64,000 bases of DNA from DATFVA01 sp963747755 (GTDB lineage: Bacteria; Bacteroidota; Ignavibacteria; Ignavibacteriales; Ignavibacteriaceae): the NCBI GenBank assembly GCA_963747755.1, contig CAVVGK010000011.1, positions 558,001 to 622,000 of the forward strand, written 5' to 3'. Positions within the stretch are counted from its first letter, which is position 1; every line of letters starts with the position of its first letter. The notes beneath the pieces are model-generated. The model was not told the DNA's origin, ran no database searches, and saw only the letters and a list, made by a program, of their open reading frames with translations. This document shows positions 25,920-34,541 of the stretch, piece by piece. The position numbers were made by a program, and so were the translations under genes.

Positions 25920-28466
25920 ATGAGCAATAACATAAAAGAAAAAGAATTCGAGCGTTCGGTAAAGAATAAGTTCAATGTTTACAACAGTCTTTTCCTGAAC
26001 CTCCCTTTCCGCAGCATCAGTAACATCGGGATGCTTATTCCTTTAATGCAGTCTGTCTTCAAACGTGAACTGGATTCCGGCAAAGATCCTGTGAGTATAA
26101 TGAATTCCTTCTTCACAACCCATGCTAACCTGGAGTCAGAAGAGGACAAGATTCGCTTCATGTTCATGGTTATTCAGTATATTGAACGTCAGATCGTATT
26201 ATACGACAGCGTGGAGGATGCGGCCTTCCCCCGGTTGTTAACCTTTGAAGATAATCTCACGCTGAAGGATTATTTGAATTTGGCCGATACCCGGAATTCG
26301 CAGAAAGATATTTTCAAGACGCTGTCAAAATTCAGTATGCGTATTGTTTTTACTGCTCACCCTACGCAATTTTATTCACCCCCGGTACTCGACATCATTG
26401 CCAGACTAAGAATCCTGATAACCGAGAATGATATTACAGGCATGGACATAACCCTGCAGCAGCTGGGATTAACGTCCCTGGTAAATGCCAAAAAGCCTAC
26501 TCCCCTGGATGAAGCAAAAAATATAATCTATTTTCTCAGAAGCGTTTATTATGATGCTGCCGGTGATCTCTTTGCGAAAATAAAGAAAGAATTCCCCGGC
26601 AATGATTTCCAGAATACAAATATTATTCAGCTGGGCTTCTGGCCCGGCGGCGACCGCGACGGAAATCCGTTTGTTACTTCCGATACAACTGCTGCTGTTG
26701 CTGATGAGCTTCGTATGACTCTTATGAAATGCTACTACAATGATGTTAAGGATCTTTCAAAGAAGCTGACCTTCAGGAAGACTCAGGATGCTATTGCCGG
26801 ATTGGCAGAAAAGTTATCAGTATCCAGGTTTAATCCTGAAAAAGTTACAAACTACGACGAAATTATCAAACCTCTTTATTCTGTAAGAAAAGTTCTAAAC
26901 AGGGAATACAATGGCCTTTATCTCGATGAGCTTGAAAGTCTTATTGATAAAGTGAAGATATTCAAAACACATTTTGCCTCGCTTGATATCAGGCAGAATC
27001 ATAGTGTTCATAAAAAAACTGTTGCTGAAATTCTGAAGAATAATAAGATCATTCCTACAAGTATTGATCAGGTCCCGGAAGAGGACCTGATTTCGATTCT
27101 GGTAAGCAAAAAGATTAGTGTTAAGGCTGACCAGTACAAAGATGAACTTGTAAGGGATACTATTAAGACAATAAATCAGCTAAAAGGCATACAAAGAAAG
27201 AACGGTGAAGAAGGCTGTAACCGGTATGTAATCAGCAACTCGGAGGATATCTATTCTGTCTTATTTACTTATGCACTTTTAAGGTGGTGCGGACGGAACA
27301 AAGGTATAATACCTTTTGATATAATTCCTTTATTCGAATCAATGGAAGGGATGAAAAATTCTGAATCCATAATGAAGAAGCTATTTGAAATCCCGGAATA
27401 CAGACAGCATATAAAGAACAGAGGAAACCGTCAGACAATAATGCTGGGGTTTTCGGACGGAACGAAGGATGGCGGATACCTTCAGGCAAACTGGTCTATC
27501 TTTAAAACAAAAGAAAAACTGACTGCAGTCTGCACCCAATACGATATCGAAGCAGTATTCTTTGACGGAAGAGGAGGTCCTCCGGCACGCGGCGGCGGAA
27601 AAACTCACCGTTTCTATGCTGCGCAGGGTCCCAATATTGCAAACCATGCAATTCAATTGACGATACAGGGTCAAACTATAACCAGCAAGTACGGTACAAC
27701 GGAACATTTCATGCACAACTGCGAACAGCTGCTTACAGCCGGGATATCCAACCACCTCTTTGCCGGAGAAAATACGATTTCAAATGAATCAATAAAATTG
27801 ATTGAGTCGCTTGCTCAGATAAGCTATGAAAAATATAACGGACTAAAGAATCATAAAATGTTTGTACCCTACCTTGAGAATAAAAGTACCCTGAAGTTTT
27901 ACGGAAAAACTAATATAGGAAGCAGGCCGGCGAAAAGGGGATCAGGAAAAAAACTCGACCTCAGGGATTTACGGGCTATCCCCTTCGTGGGGTCATGGAG
28001 TCAGCTTAAGCAGAATGTCCCGGGATATTTCGGCCTCGGAACAGCTATAAAAGCTTTGGTCGATAACGGGAAATTAAATGATTTACAAAAGTTATTTAAG
28101 GATGCAGCATATTTTAAAGCCTTAATCCTTAACAGCATGATGTCGCTTCTGAAATGCAATTTTGAATTAACCTCCTACATCGCGAAGGATAAAGAGTACA
28201 AAGAATTCTGGAACATCTTATACGATGAGTATAAATTATCAAAGGAGATGACACTGCTGATCTCAGGGTACAGCACTCTGATGGATGAGGATCCGGTAGC
28301 GAGGGATTCAATTAAGATAAGGGAGCAGCTTGTACTTCCGCTTCTCGTGATACAACAATATGCATTGCAGAAAACGGGACAGGATATTCCTAATGCTGAG
28401 ACTTATGAAAAGATTGTACAGAGATCCTTGTACGGTAATATTAACGCGAGCAGAAATTCAGCATGA
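25920..28466 (+). CDS. ppc: Phosphoenolpyruvate carboxylase, divergent type
   Basis: 848 aa. Active-site regions are present but altered. FTAHPTQ holds the catalytic His, where most enzymes read TAHPTE. WPGGDRDGNPFV is standard. GFSDGTKDGGYLQANW holds the catalytic Lys. FFDGRGGPPARGGG has Asp where E. coli has the His of FHGRGG. The C-terminus ends ..ASRNSA instead of ..RNTG. The enzyme adds bicarbonate to PEP to give oxaloacetate. The changes fit a separate Bacteroidota-like branch rather than decay, as all core Arg/Lys/His residues remain. It converges with the MbfA-like gene, leaving a single base between stop codons. Confidence 0.9.
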   Translation: MSNNIKEKEFERSVKNKFNVYNSLFLNLPFRSISNIGMLIPLMQSVFKRELDSGKDPVSIMNSFFTTHANLESEEDKIRFMFMVIQYIERQIVLYDSVEDAAFPRLLTFEDNLTLKDYLNLADTRNSQKDIFKTLSKFSMRIVFTAHPTQFYSPPVLDIIARLRILITENDITGMDITLQQLGLTSLVNAKKPTPLDEAKNIIYFLRSVYYDAAGDLFAKIKKEFPGNDFQNTNIIQLGFWPGGDRDGNPFVTSDTTAAVADELRMTLMKCYYNDVKDLSKKLTFRKTQDAIAGLAEKLSVSRFNPEKVTNYDEIIKPLYSVRKVLNREYNGLYLDELESLIDKVKIFKTHFASLDIRQNHSVHKKTVAEILKNNKIIPTSIDQVPEEDLISILVSKKISVKADQYKDELVRDTIKTINQLKGIQRKNGEEGCNRYVISNSEDIYSVLFTYALLRWCGRNKGIIPFDIIPLFESMEGMKNSESIMKKLFEIPEYRQHIKNRGNRQTIMLGFSDGTKDGGYLQANWSIFKTKEKLTAVCTQYDIEAVFFDGRGGPPARGGGKTHRFYAAQGPNIANHAIQLTIQGQTITSKYGTTEHFMHNCEQLLTAGISNHLFAGENTISNESIKLIESLAQISYEKYNGLKNHKMFVPYLENKSTLKFYGKTNIGSRPAKRGSGKKLDLRDLRAIPFVGSWSQLKQNVPGYFGLGTAIKALVDNGKLNDLQKLFKDAAYFKALILNSMMSLLKCNFELTSYIAKDKEYKEFWNILYDEYKLSKEMTLLISGYSTLMDEDPVARDSIKIREQLVLPLLVIQQYALQKTGQDIPNAETYEKIVQRSLYGNINASRNSA

Positions 28467-28467
28467 G

Positions 28468-29577
28468 CTAGAAGAACTTTGAGATGAATTCTCCTATGAA
28501 GTAGCCTGCGGCCGCTATTCCGAAACCTACCACGAACATATCGAAACCGCTGCGGAAAATTCCTCTGCCCGTAAAAAAACTTCGTGCAGCACCAACCCCG
28601 AAATGTGCAAGCATTGCGATCGTAAAGGCTGTCCATATAGCAGCACTGCCTGTTAAAAAGAAAAAAGGAAATACAGGGATAAGAGCACCAATCATTGTAG
28701 CCAGTCCTGTTATCCAGCCTTCGCGGAAAGGACTCATATTCGCTTCACCGATTCCAAGTTCAATCCTTACTTTCTCTTCAAGGGCCTGTGCAGGGTCTTT
28801 CATTACCTCTGCAGCAAGGTTGGCCGCATCTTCTTTACTCATGCCTTTTGATTCATAAATAATTGCCAGCTCTTCTGTCTCCAGCTCAGGCATGAGCAGG
28901 ATCTCTTCTTTCTCCATTTTCCTTTCATGATCGTAAACCTCTTTCTCGCTTATTGCAGCAAGATATCCGGATGAACCCATTGAAAGAGCATCGGCAATCA
29001 TTCCTGATATACCCGAAATTAAAATTATATGAGGGGCAACTGCAGCGCCTATTACCCCGGCAAGAAGACCGAAATTGGCTGTCAGTCCGTCATTAAAACC
29101 GTACACCACGTTTCTCAGTAATCCTCCTGACTCGGAACGATGCCACGGTTCTTCGGTAGTACCCTTGATGTCCATTAGTTTATTGGCATGCTCGGCAGAG
29201 TCCCTTGCGAGCTGCAGTGCGATATCTTTTGTTTCTTTATCGGAGCTGGTTTTATGCAGACTAAGATACGACCTGACCTCTTCAGCTTCCTCATTCATCA
29301 GTGCCTTAGATAAAACCCAGAGACCGAAGCGGTTTGAAAGCCATACCAGAGATTTAGCTTTAAAAGAAGGTCTTTCCTCCTTTATCTTTACATTATGTTT
29401 AACTAATAAATCCCGCCAGGCCTTTATATGCTTCTGTTCGATGTCAGAAAGCCTTGAATAAATATCTTTCTGCTTCTCATCCGTCTCCATTCCTGCAAGG
29501 ATTTTGTATAGATATGAAGCATCAATTTCTTCCTGTAGGTGTTCCTCCCAGACCGATATCGATTTGTTGTCTGCCAT
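28468..29577 (-). CDS. MbfA-like iron exporter (ferritin-like domain plus VIT1/CCC1 domain)
   Basis: 369 aa from the ATG at 29577, which has AGGA 5 bases upstream; an ATG 24 bases earlier lacks such a site. Residues about 1-130 form a ferritin-like helical region with paired acidic/His motifs (LSDIEQKHIKAW and RDSAEHANKL). Residues about 150-369 form a CCC1/VIT1 membrane domain, with the GLTANFGLLAGVIGA and IADALSMGSSGYLA motifs and an acidic cytosolic loop rich in EEE. Membrane-bound ferritin A of rhizobia has this order and exports iron. The same job is likely here (inference). Confidence 0.85.
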   Translation of the reverse strand: MADNKSISVWEEHLQEEIDASYLYKILAGMETDEKQKDIYSRLSDIEQKHIKAWRDLLVKHNVKIKEERPSFKAKSLVWLSNRFGLWVLSKALMNEEAEEVRSYLSLHKTSSDKETKDIALQLARDSAEHANKLMDIKGTTEEPWHRSESGGLLRNVVYGFNDGLTANFGLLAGVIGAAVAPHIILISGISGMIADALSMGSSGYLAAISEKEVYDHERKMEKEEILLMPELETEELAIIYESKGMSKEDAANLAAEVMKDPAQALEEKVRIELGIGEANMSPFREGWITGLATMIGALIPVFPFFFLTGSAAIWTAFTIAMLAHFGVGAARSFFTGRGIFRSGFDMFVVGFGIAAAGYFIGEFISKFF

Positions 29578-29816
29578 TTGTATCCTGGTTTTTTGAACCA
29601 TAAAAATACTAATAAATGGGGAATTAAGGTTTGACAGCAGAAAGTGAACACAATTTAATAGTTAAATTGTTAAATGGTTTAATTGCTGGAATGCCGGTTC
29701 ATCAAGCTACACGAATCTGACTAACAGAATTCAACCAGGCGACAAAATGGCAGATCTATACTTGCCCTTTTTGATTCAAGGGTTGCAATCTTGTTAATCC
29801 GGTAATACTGTAATTC

Positions 29817-30947
29817 TTAATACCACAAATGAAACTGCACCAGGAACGTATCATTCATAATCGAGGGATGCTCCATCTGGAAGCGGTATTGAGGACGAAT
29901 TTCAATAAAGCTGTAAGGATGAACCTCAAATCCAACGATCAGCCTGCTTATGTCATCTTTATCCCTTGAATCCAGCGGATCAAAACGATCATACCTTACA
30001 ACTGCTGAGAGACCTTTTATAACCTTGTAAGAAGCTTCTACCATCAATGCTGTAGATGCTGAGTCCTGTTTCACGTAATTATTTGCAATATCATATTCTC
30101 CCATCAATGTAAAATCACCTATACCGATCCCCGCATATCCTCCGTACATCTGCACCTGCTGAAATTTAACTCCAGAAGTCTGGAAAACCTGCTGCCTGAA
30201 TATTGCCACAGATCCGCCGAACATTAGTGCAGCAACATCGGAAATGGTAGGATAGAACATCACATTTGCCATATATGTAGGATCGGTGAGAAAAACATTC
30301 GGTGAACGTGAGTTTCCCACGCTGGCAGTCACAAGCGCAAAATCGGATATGCACTGTCCTACTTCAATGCCGCTCTCAACGTAACGGGGATCGAAGATCA
30401 ATCCTCTTTTGGTAGCCCCCGGGGTAACAATTCCAAGATCGCCTCCACGTGTATATGCCGTATGATCTGCTATCCTGATCCCGTAATTCGGGGTAAAGCT
30501 TCCTCCTTTTATATAGCCGTCATTCGGAAGAAGATGTGCAATAGCATAGGCTTCCCATATCTGCCAAATAAAATCGTAGCGAGCGAACGCGCTTATTTTT
30601 TCTGAAAAATCAACATTGGTGTATATTGATCCCGACATCCTCTGGAAATCAATTCTCTTGGTAGTATCGGTCATATAAAGGAGTCCGTTTCCCCTGAAAT
30701 CCAGTCCGAACTGAATGTTTTCGTTCAGCTTATTGCTCATAGGAAATTCTTTACTTGGTCTTTCCATCGGAAGAACGTTCTTTCCGAAATACCAGCCTCC
30801 CGAGTTCCTCATTAATCCCCCCGTTGGATTAACATGGCAGTCAGCGCAGGTTCCACCCATTTGAAGAGCGTACCTGGGCAGGGAATAAGTTTCGGAAATA
30901 AATAATGAAGCAATCGACAGAATAAGCAGAACTCTCAAGATTTTCAT
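29817..30947 (-). CDS. Exported c-type cytochrome/porin-like outer membrane protein
   Basis: 376 aa from the ATG at 30947, which follows GAGGAGG closely; an upstream TTG overlaps that site. A signal peptide (about residues 1-22) is followed by one haem-binding CADCH (C34, C37, H38). After this comes HVNPTGGLMRNSGGWYFGKNVLP, then about 320 residues of alternating aromatic strands typical of a beta-barrel (FARYDFIWQIWEAY, VVRYDRFDPLDS, IEIRPQYRFQMEHP). It may place a haem at the periplasmic mouth of an outer membrane channel. No classical multihaem MtrA/MtrC partner lies next to it. Confidence 0.7.
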   Translation of the reverse strand: MKILRVLLILSIASLFISETYSLPRYALQMGGTCADCHVNPTGGLMRNSGGWYFGKNVLPMERPSKEFPMSNKLNENIQFGLDFRGNGLLYMTDTTKRIDFQRMSGSIYTNVDFSEKISAFARYDFIWQIWEAYAIAHLLPNDGYIKGGSFTPNYGIRIADHTAYTRGGDLGIVTPGATKRGLIFDPRYVESGIEVGQCISDFALVTASVGNSRSPNVFLTDPTYMANVMFYPTISDVAALMFGGSVAIFRQQVFQTSGVKFQQVQMYGGYAGIGIGDFTLMGEYDIANNYVKQDSASTALMVEASYKVIKGLSAVVRYDRFDPLDSRDKDDISRLIVGFEVHPYSFIEIRPQYRFQMEHPSIMNDTFLVQFHLWY

Positions 30948-31007
30948 AAGCCTCCTCAAAAAATAAATTATTTTGACGATACAGGATCGTTTAAATTAAA
31001 TAGTGAT

Positions 31008-31025
31008 TGTGATAAAATCATCACA
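31008..31025. promoter_or_regulatory. Inverted repeat, possible operator in a divergent gap
   Basis: TGTGAT-AAAATC-ATCACA is a perfect 6-bp inverted repeat with a 6-base spacer. It lies in the 244-base gap between the cytochrome/porin gene (minus) and dxr (plus). It recalls Crp/Fnr-family half-sites (TGTGA...TCACA), but the spacer is two bases longer than the standard. The family of regulator is therefore uncertain. Confidence 0.35.
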
Positions 31026-31191
31026 TATTGAGAAAAATCTATAGTATAATTTCTTAAGTAGTAATTTCAGACGAAAAAAAGTGCCATTTATTCATTTTAT
31101 ATACAATAAGTTGCAGGCTGAAAACCGTCGAAATACATTGCTATAGAAGTCGCACTTAGTTACTTTTAATGTCTGTTTTTAAATATTTGAA

Positions 31192-32334
31192 ATGAAAAAT
31201 TTATTAATACTGGGATCTACCGGTTCGATAGGGATCAATACTCTGAACGTAATCAGAAACTTTCCCGACAAATTCCGGGTAACCGCCCTCACCATCAATA
31301 CAAGAATTGATCTTCTGGAACTGCAGATAAAGGAATTTAATCCTCCTTTTGTTGTGGTTAAGAATAAAGACCTTGCTGCAAAACTCAAAAACCGTATCGG
31401 AGGCAATACAATAGTGCTGAGCGGGGATGAGGGACTTATCCAGGCAGCCTCGGAATTCGATTATGATATCCTTATTGGTGCAATGGTGGGATTCGCAGGA
31501 CTGATACCCACAATCGAAGCAATAAAGCGCGGTAAAAGGATCGCTCTTGCCAACAAGGAAACGCTCGTTGTTGCAGGCGAACTGGTTAAGGATCTTTCAG
31601 AAAAAAATAAAGCTGAGATTATCCCCGTCGATTCAGAGCATAGCGCTATTTTTCAGTGTTTAACCGGTGAAAGCCCGGATGAAGTTGAAAAACTGATCTT
31701 AACGGCTTCAGGAGGACCTTTCAGGGAAATGGATAAAGAACAATTCAGTCGTGTTACGGTTGAAGATGCTCTTAATCATCCCAACTGGAAGATGGGAAAT
31801 AAGATTACAATTGACTCAGCTACAATGATGAACAAAGGTCTCGAGGTTATTGAGGCTCACTGGCTTTTTAATCTGCCGAAAGAAAAAATAGAGGTAGTCA
31901 TACATCCGCAGTCAATAGTTCATTCAATGGTTCAGTTTGTCGACGGATCAATTAAAGCACAACTGGGACTCCCGGATATGAAACTTCCCATCCAGTATGC
32001 ATTAACATACCCGGAAAGACTGAAAAACGATTTTACAAGAACAAATTTGCCGGAAATATCAAGCCTTACTTTTTCAGAACCGGACCGGAATCGGTTTGAG
32101 TGCCTCGACCTCGCTTATAAAACACTGGAATCCGGCGGAACTACACCATGTATCTTAAACGCCGCAAATGAGGTAGCTGTCGATAAATTCCTTAAAAAAG
32201 AGATAAAATTTTCCGATATTCCTGCTCTAATTTGCAACGCACTTGATCATTTTGATAATCATAAAAATCCGGAACTTGAAACAATAATTGAACAGGACAG
32301 GCAGACGAGAGAATACACAGTGGCCCTCATTTAA
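31192..32334 (+). CDS. dxr: 1-deoxy-D-xylulose 5-phosphate reductoisomerase
   Basis: 380 aa, the usual length. The NADPH-binding start is GSTGSIGINTLNVI. LANKETLVVAGE and the metal-binding VDSEHSAIFQ follow. The active-site loop includes TASGGPFR and the KMGNKITIDSATMMNKGLEVIEAHWLF segment. It makes MEP from DXP, the committed MEP pathway step. The start at 31192 gives MKNLLILGSTG. It probably shares a transcript with rseP, 74 bases downstream, a common pairing. Confidence 0.97.
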   Translation: MKNLLILGSTGSIGINTLNVIRNFPDKFRVTALTINTRIDLLELQIKEFNPPFVVVKNKDLAAKLKNRIGGNTIVLSGDEGLIQAASEFDYDILIGAMVGFAGLIPTIEAIKRGKRIALANKETLVVAGELVKDLSEKNKAEIIPVDSEHSAIFQCLTGESPDEVEKLILTASGGPFREMDKEQFSRVTVEDALNHPNWKMGNKITIDSATMMNKGLEVIEAHWLFNLPKEKIEVVIHPQSIVHSMVQFVDGSIKAQLGLPDMKLPIQYALTYPERLKNDFTRTNLPEISSLTFSEPDRNRFECLDLAYKTLESGGTTPCILNAANEVAVDKFLKKEIKFSDIPALICNALDHFDNHKNPELETIIEQDRQTREYTVALI

Positions 32335-32408
32335 GGATCTGAGGAACAATTTTTGCTAATCTGCATCTGATCTATATAGATTTTTGAAAAATAGGAGATA
32401 CCTGCTTA

Positions 32409-33764
32409 ATGGAGTATGTTATTTATTTTGCGATAACGATCGGAATTCTGGTCTTTGTGCACGAATTCGGTCATTTCGCCGCGGCAAAACTAACCGGTAT
32501 GCGTGCCGACGTTTTTGCTATTGGATTCGGTAAAAGACTGTTCGGATGGAACAGGATTTCCGGTTTTTCTTTCGGCGAACTTCCTAAAGATTTTGATGGA
32601 GAAGGAAATACAGATTACCGTCTTTGTCTTTTGCCTCTTGGCGGCTACGTTAAAATAGCGGGAATGGTTGACGAAAGTTTCGATACCGAATTTGCTGATA
32701 AAGAACCTCAGCCATATGAGTTCCGAGCCAAATCAACATGGAAGAAAATAATCGTTATTACCGCAGGGGTAATAATGAACCTTCTGCTTGCTCTCTTTAT
32801 TTTCTGGGGCGTTAACTTTTTCCAGGGGAAACAGATTATTACTACGACTAGGATAGGTTATGTCCAGCCCGGCAGTACTGTTGATTCACTGGGATTTATG
32901 GTAAATGATAAAATCCTCGCCATAAACGGAAAGCCTGTTGAGAACTGGGATGATGTAAGACAGGACATATTTGTAAATACGATCGGTCAGGATGTTAATG
33001 TTAAGCTGCAGAGAGATCATAAAACAGAGACAATAACAATCCCCAGGAAGGTAATCCCTGAAAATGAAACCGAAGCGCACTTCCTGATACCTGAAGGATT
33101 TCAACCAGCAATAGGTGAGGTTACAAAGGATTCACCGGCGGAAGCTGCCGGCATTAAAGAAGGTGACGTCTTCCTGAGATTAAACGGTCATAAGATTTAT
33201 AGTGTTCAGCAGACTATTGATATAATTTCCGGAAATAAGAACACAACTATGCCTCTTGTTGTGGAGAGAGGACAGGATACCGTTCAGCTTTCTGTTACTC
33301 CTGATGAAAAAGGTTTGATAGGAGTAGGACTTGTTACTAATCCCGGTGCACCGGTTGAATTCAAAACTTACGGATTTTTCGATTCATTTTATTACGGCTG
33401 GCTGGATATTGAACGTGTGACTGATCTGACTTTCAGTATGGTAGGAAAAGTAATCGGAGGGCAGGTAGCATTCGGAAAGGCATTTGGCGGTCCCGTTAAA
33501 ATCGCACAGCTAGCAGCAAAGTCGGCCGATACCGGCTTCCTGAGTTTCCTTTTCTTCCTTGCATTATTGAGTCTCAGTTTGGCTATAATAAACATTATGC
33601 CCTTCCCTGTGCTCGACGGTGGGCATCTTATAATAATCCTTATCGAAGGAATCACCAAGCGTGAGATCCCAATTAAAGTGAAGGTTGCAATCCAGAACAC
33701 CGGTTTTGTAATCCTTTTACTTCTCATGGCATTCATCATCTACAATGATATAGTAAACCTTTAG
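32409..33764 (+). CDS. rseP: RIP site-2 metalloprotease RseP
   Basis: 451 aa. The zinc motif HEFGH (residues 18-22) sits in the first membrane helix and the second active-site motif NIMPFPVLDGGH lies near residue 396. Two PDZ domains lie between (around GYVQPGSTVDSLGF and EVTKDSPAEAAGI). Four membrane segments are expected. It cuts transmembrane anti-sigma factors and signal peptide remnants inside the inner membrane. It follows dxr and ends just before a terminator. Confidence 0.95.
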   Translation: MEYVIYFAITIGILVFVHEFGHFAAAKLTGMRADVFAIGFGKRLFGWNRISGFSFGELPKDFDGEGNTDYRLCLLPLGGYVKIAGMVDESFDTEFADKEPQPYEFRAKSTWKKIIVITAGVIMNLLLALFIFWGVNFFQGKQIITTTRIGYVQPGSTVDSLGFMVNDKILAINGKPVENWDDVRQDIFVNTIGQDVNVKLQRDHKTETITIPRKVIPENETEAHFLIPEGFQPAIGEVTKDSPAEAAGIKEGDVFLRLNGHKIYSVQQTIDIISGNKNTTMPLVVERGQDTVQLSVTPDEKGLIGVGLVTNPGAPVEFKTYGFFDSFYYGWLDIERVTDLTFSMVGKVIGGQVAFGKAFGGPVKIAQLAAKSADTGFLSFLFFLALLSLSLAIINIMPFPVLDGGHLIIILIEGITKREIPIKVKVAIQNTGFVILLLLMAFIIYNDIVNL

Positions 33765-33786
33765 CTCATTCCTTTTGATTGATTGC

Positions 33787-33816
33787 AAAAGCCTGGTGAT
33801 TAGCCAGGCTTTTTTG
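33787..33816 (+). terminator. Intrinsic terminator after rseP
   Basis: AAAAGCCTGG, loop TGATTAG, CCAGGCTTTTTT, starting about 23 bases after the rseP stop codon. A 9-10 bp stem with a T-tract on the plus strand closes the dxr-rseP transcript. It separates that transcript from the convergent rubrerythrin gene. Confidence 0.9.
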
Positions 33817-33862
33817 CATTTAAGTACCCTGCTGTTGTGTGGGAGCTAGCGGGGATACTATA

Positions 33863-34405
33863 TCAGTTAACTTTATAGAATCTCTCGCTAGGGGTCATAG
33901 AGATACCGCATCTCTCGGGAGCTTTATCAGCATAAGTATTTCCGCAGGTCGAACAGATGTAGTACACAGAAGGGAGAGCATTTTCCTGGTTGTTATTCAG
34001 TTTATCCAGAGCTTCTTTATAAAAGTCTTTATGTTTTTTTTCCGTCTGGTAAGCATAATTAAATGATATAAGGGCAATATTTACTTTACCGTCATTGGCT
34101 GTCTTTATAAATTCGGGGTACATTGTGGTAACCTCATATGTTTCACCGTTTATGGCGTCCTGCAGGTTCTCTTTTGTGGATTTTACCATGAATTCGGGTT
34201 TAACTTCTCCCATTATTTCACCCAATTGTGAAAGAGCAGCTCTGTGATTTCCGGCATGCACGCTTTCTGATTTTGAAGCTGCTTCAAACAATAATGCTAT
34301 GTTAGTGTATCCTTCCTGCTTTGCCTTTTCAGCATACGCAGCGTACTTTGCGCCGGCGGTTGTTTCACCGATTACAGCAGCCTTCAGATTATCAATTGTT
34401 TTCAT
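33863..34405 (-). CDS. Rubrerythrin-family protein
   Basis: 180 aa. A diiron ferritin-like domain (MKTIDNLKAAVIGETTAGAKYAAYAEKA, with later ESVHAGNHR and EKKHKDF ligand segments) is followed by a C-terminal rubredoxin-like CSTCGN motif and a single later Cys (ERCGI). The rubredoxin site is thus not a full double CxxC: only three cysteines are visible, so iron binding there may be lost or use another ligand. Family members reduce hydrogen peroxide. The ATG at 34405 overlaps the stop of an 8-codon upstream ORF and has no ribosome site of its own. Upstream lie an exact TAnnTTTG box and four 11-bp repeats. Confidence 0.87.
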   Translation of the reverse strand: MKTIDNLKAAVIGETTAGAKYAAYAEKAKQEGYTNIALLFEAASKSESVHAGNHRAALSQLGEIMGEVKPEFMVKSTKENLQDAINGETYEVTTMYPEFIKTANDGKVNIALISFNYAYQTEKKHKDFYKEALDKLNNNQENALPSVYYICSTCGNTYADKAPERCGISMTPSERFYKVN

Positions 34406-34428
34406 TGAATCTTTAGTAAGCTTTTCAT
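34402..34428 (-). CDS. 8-residue upstream ORF overlapping the rubrerythrin start
   Basis: On the minus strand AAGGAG (34439-34434) is placed 5 bases before an ATG at 34428. The frame reads M-K-S-L-L-K-I-Q and stops with a TGA at 34404-34402. That stop overlaps the rubrerythrin ATG as ATGA. The only good Shine-Dalgarno site therefore belongs to the short ORF, and rubrerythrin would be made by termination-reinitiation. A one-base assembly or natural indel is the alternative. Confidence 0.45.
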   Translation of the reverse strand: MKSLLKIQ

Positions 34429-34461
34429 TTTTTCTCCTTTTTTAATAAATAATTTCTTATC

Positions 34462-34469
34462 CAAACATA
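34462..34469 (-). promoter_or_regulatory. -7 box of the rubrerythrin promoter
   Basis: Minus-strand TATGTTTG matches the TAnnTTTG consensus exactly, about 34 bases before the upstream ORF. No TTG element is seen at -33; that region is occupied by the 11-bp repeats. This is the usual layout for an activator-dependent promoter. Confidence 0.6.
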
Positions 34470-34479
34470 AGGTAGGGTT

Positions 34480-34523
34480 CTAAAACGAATCTTAATTGAT
34501 TCTTAAAAATTGCTTAAAAAAAG
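34480..34523. promoter_or_regulatory. Four phased 11-bp CTTAA repeats before rubrerythrin
   Basis: Contiguous 11-mers on the plus strand start at 34480, 34491, 34502 and 34513: CTAAAACGAAT, CTTAATTGATT, CTTAAAAATTG, CTTAAAAAAAG. The block ends exactly 10 bases upstream of the TATGTTTG box. CTTAA direct repeats with an 11-bp period are the known binding pattern of OmpR/PhoB-class response regulators such as PmrA and QseB. The same arrangement recurs before the DUF2231 gene. Confidence 0.65.
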
Positions 34524-34541
34524 TAGGAGATTATGCCTGAA

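Noticed and set aside
30960..31191. Searched as a riboswitch or T-box leader for dxr
   Set aside because: No conserved riboswitch core or terminator-antiterminator pair was seen.
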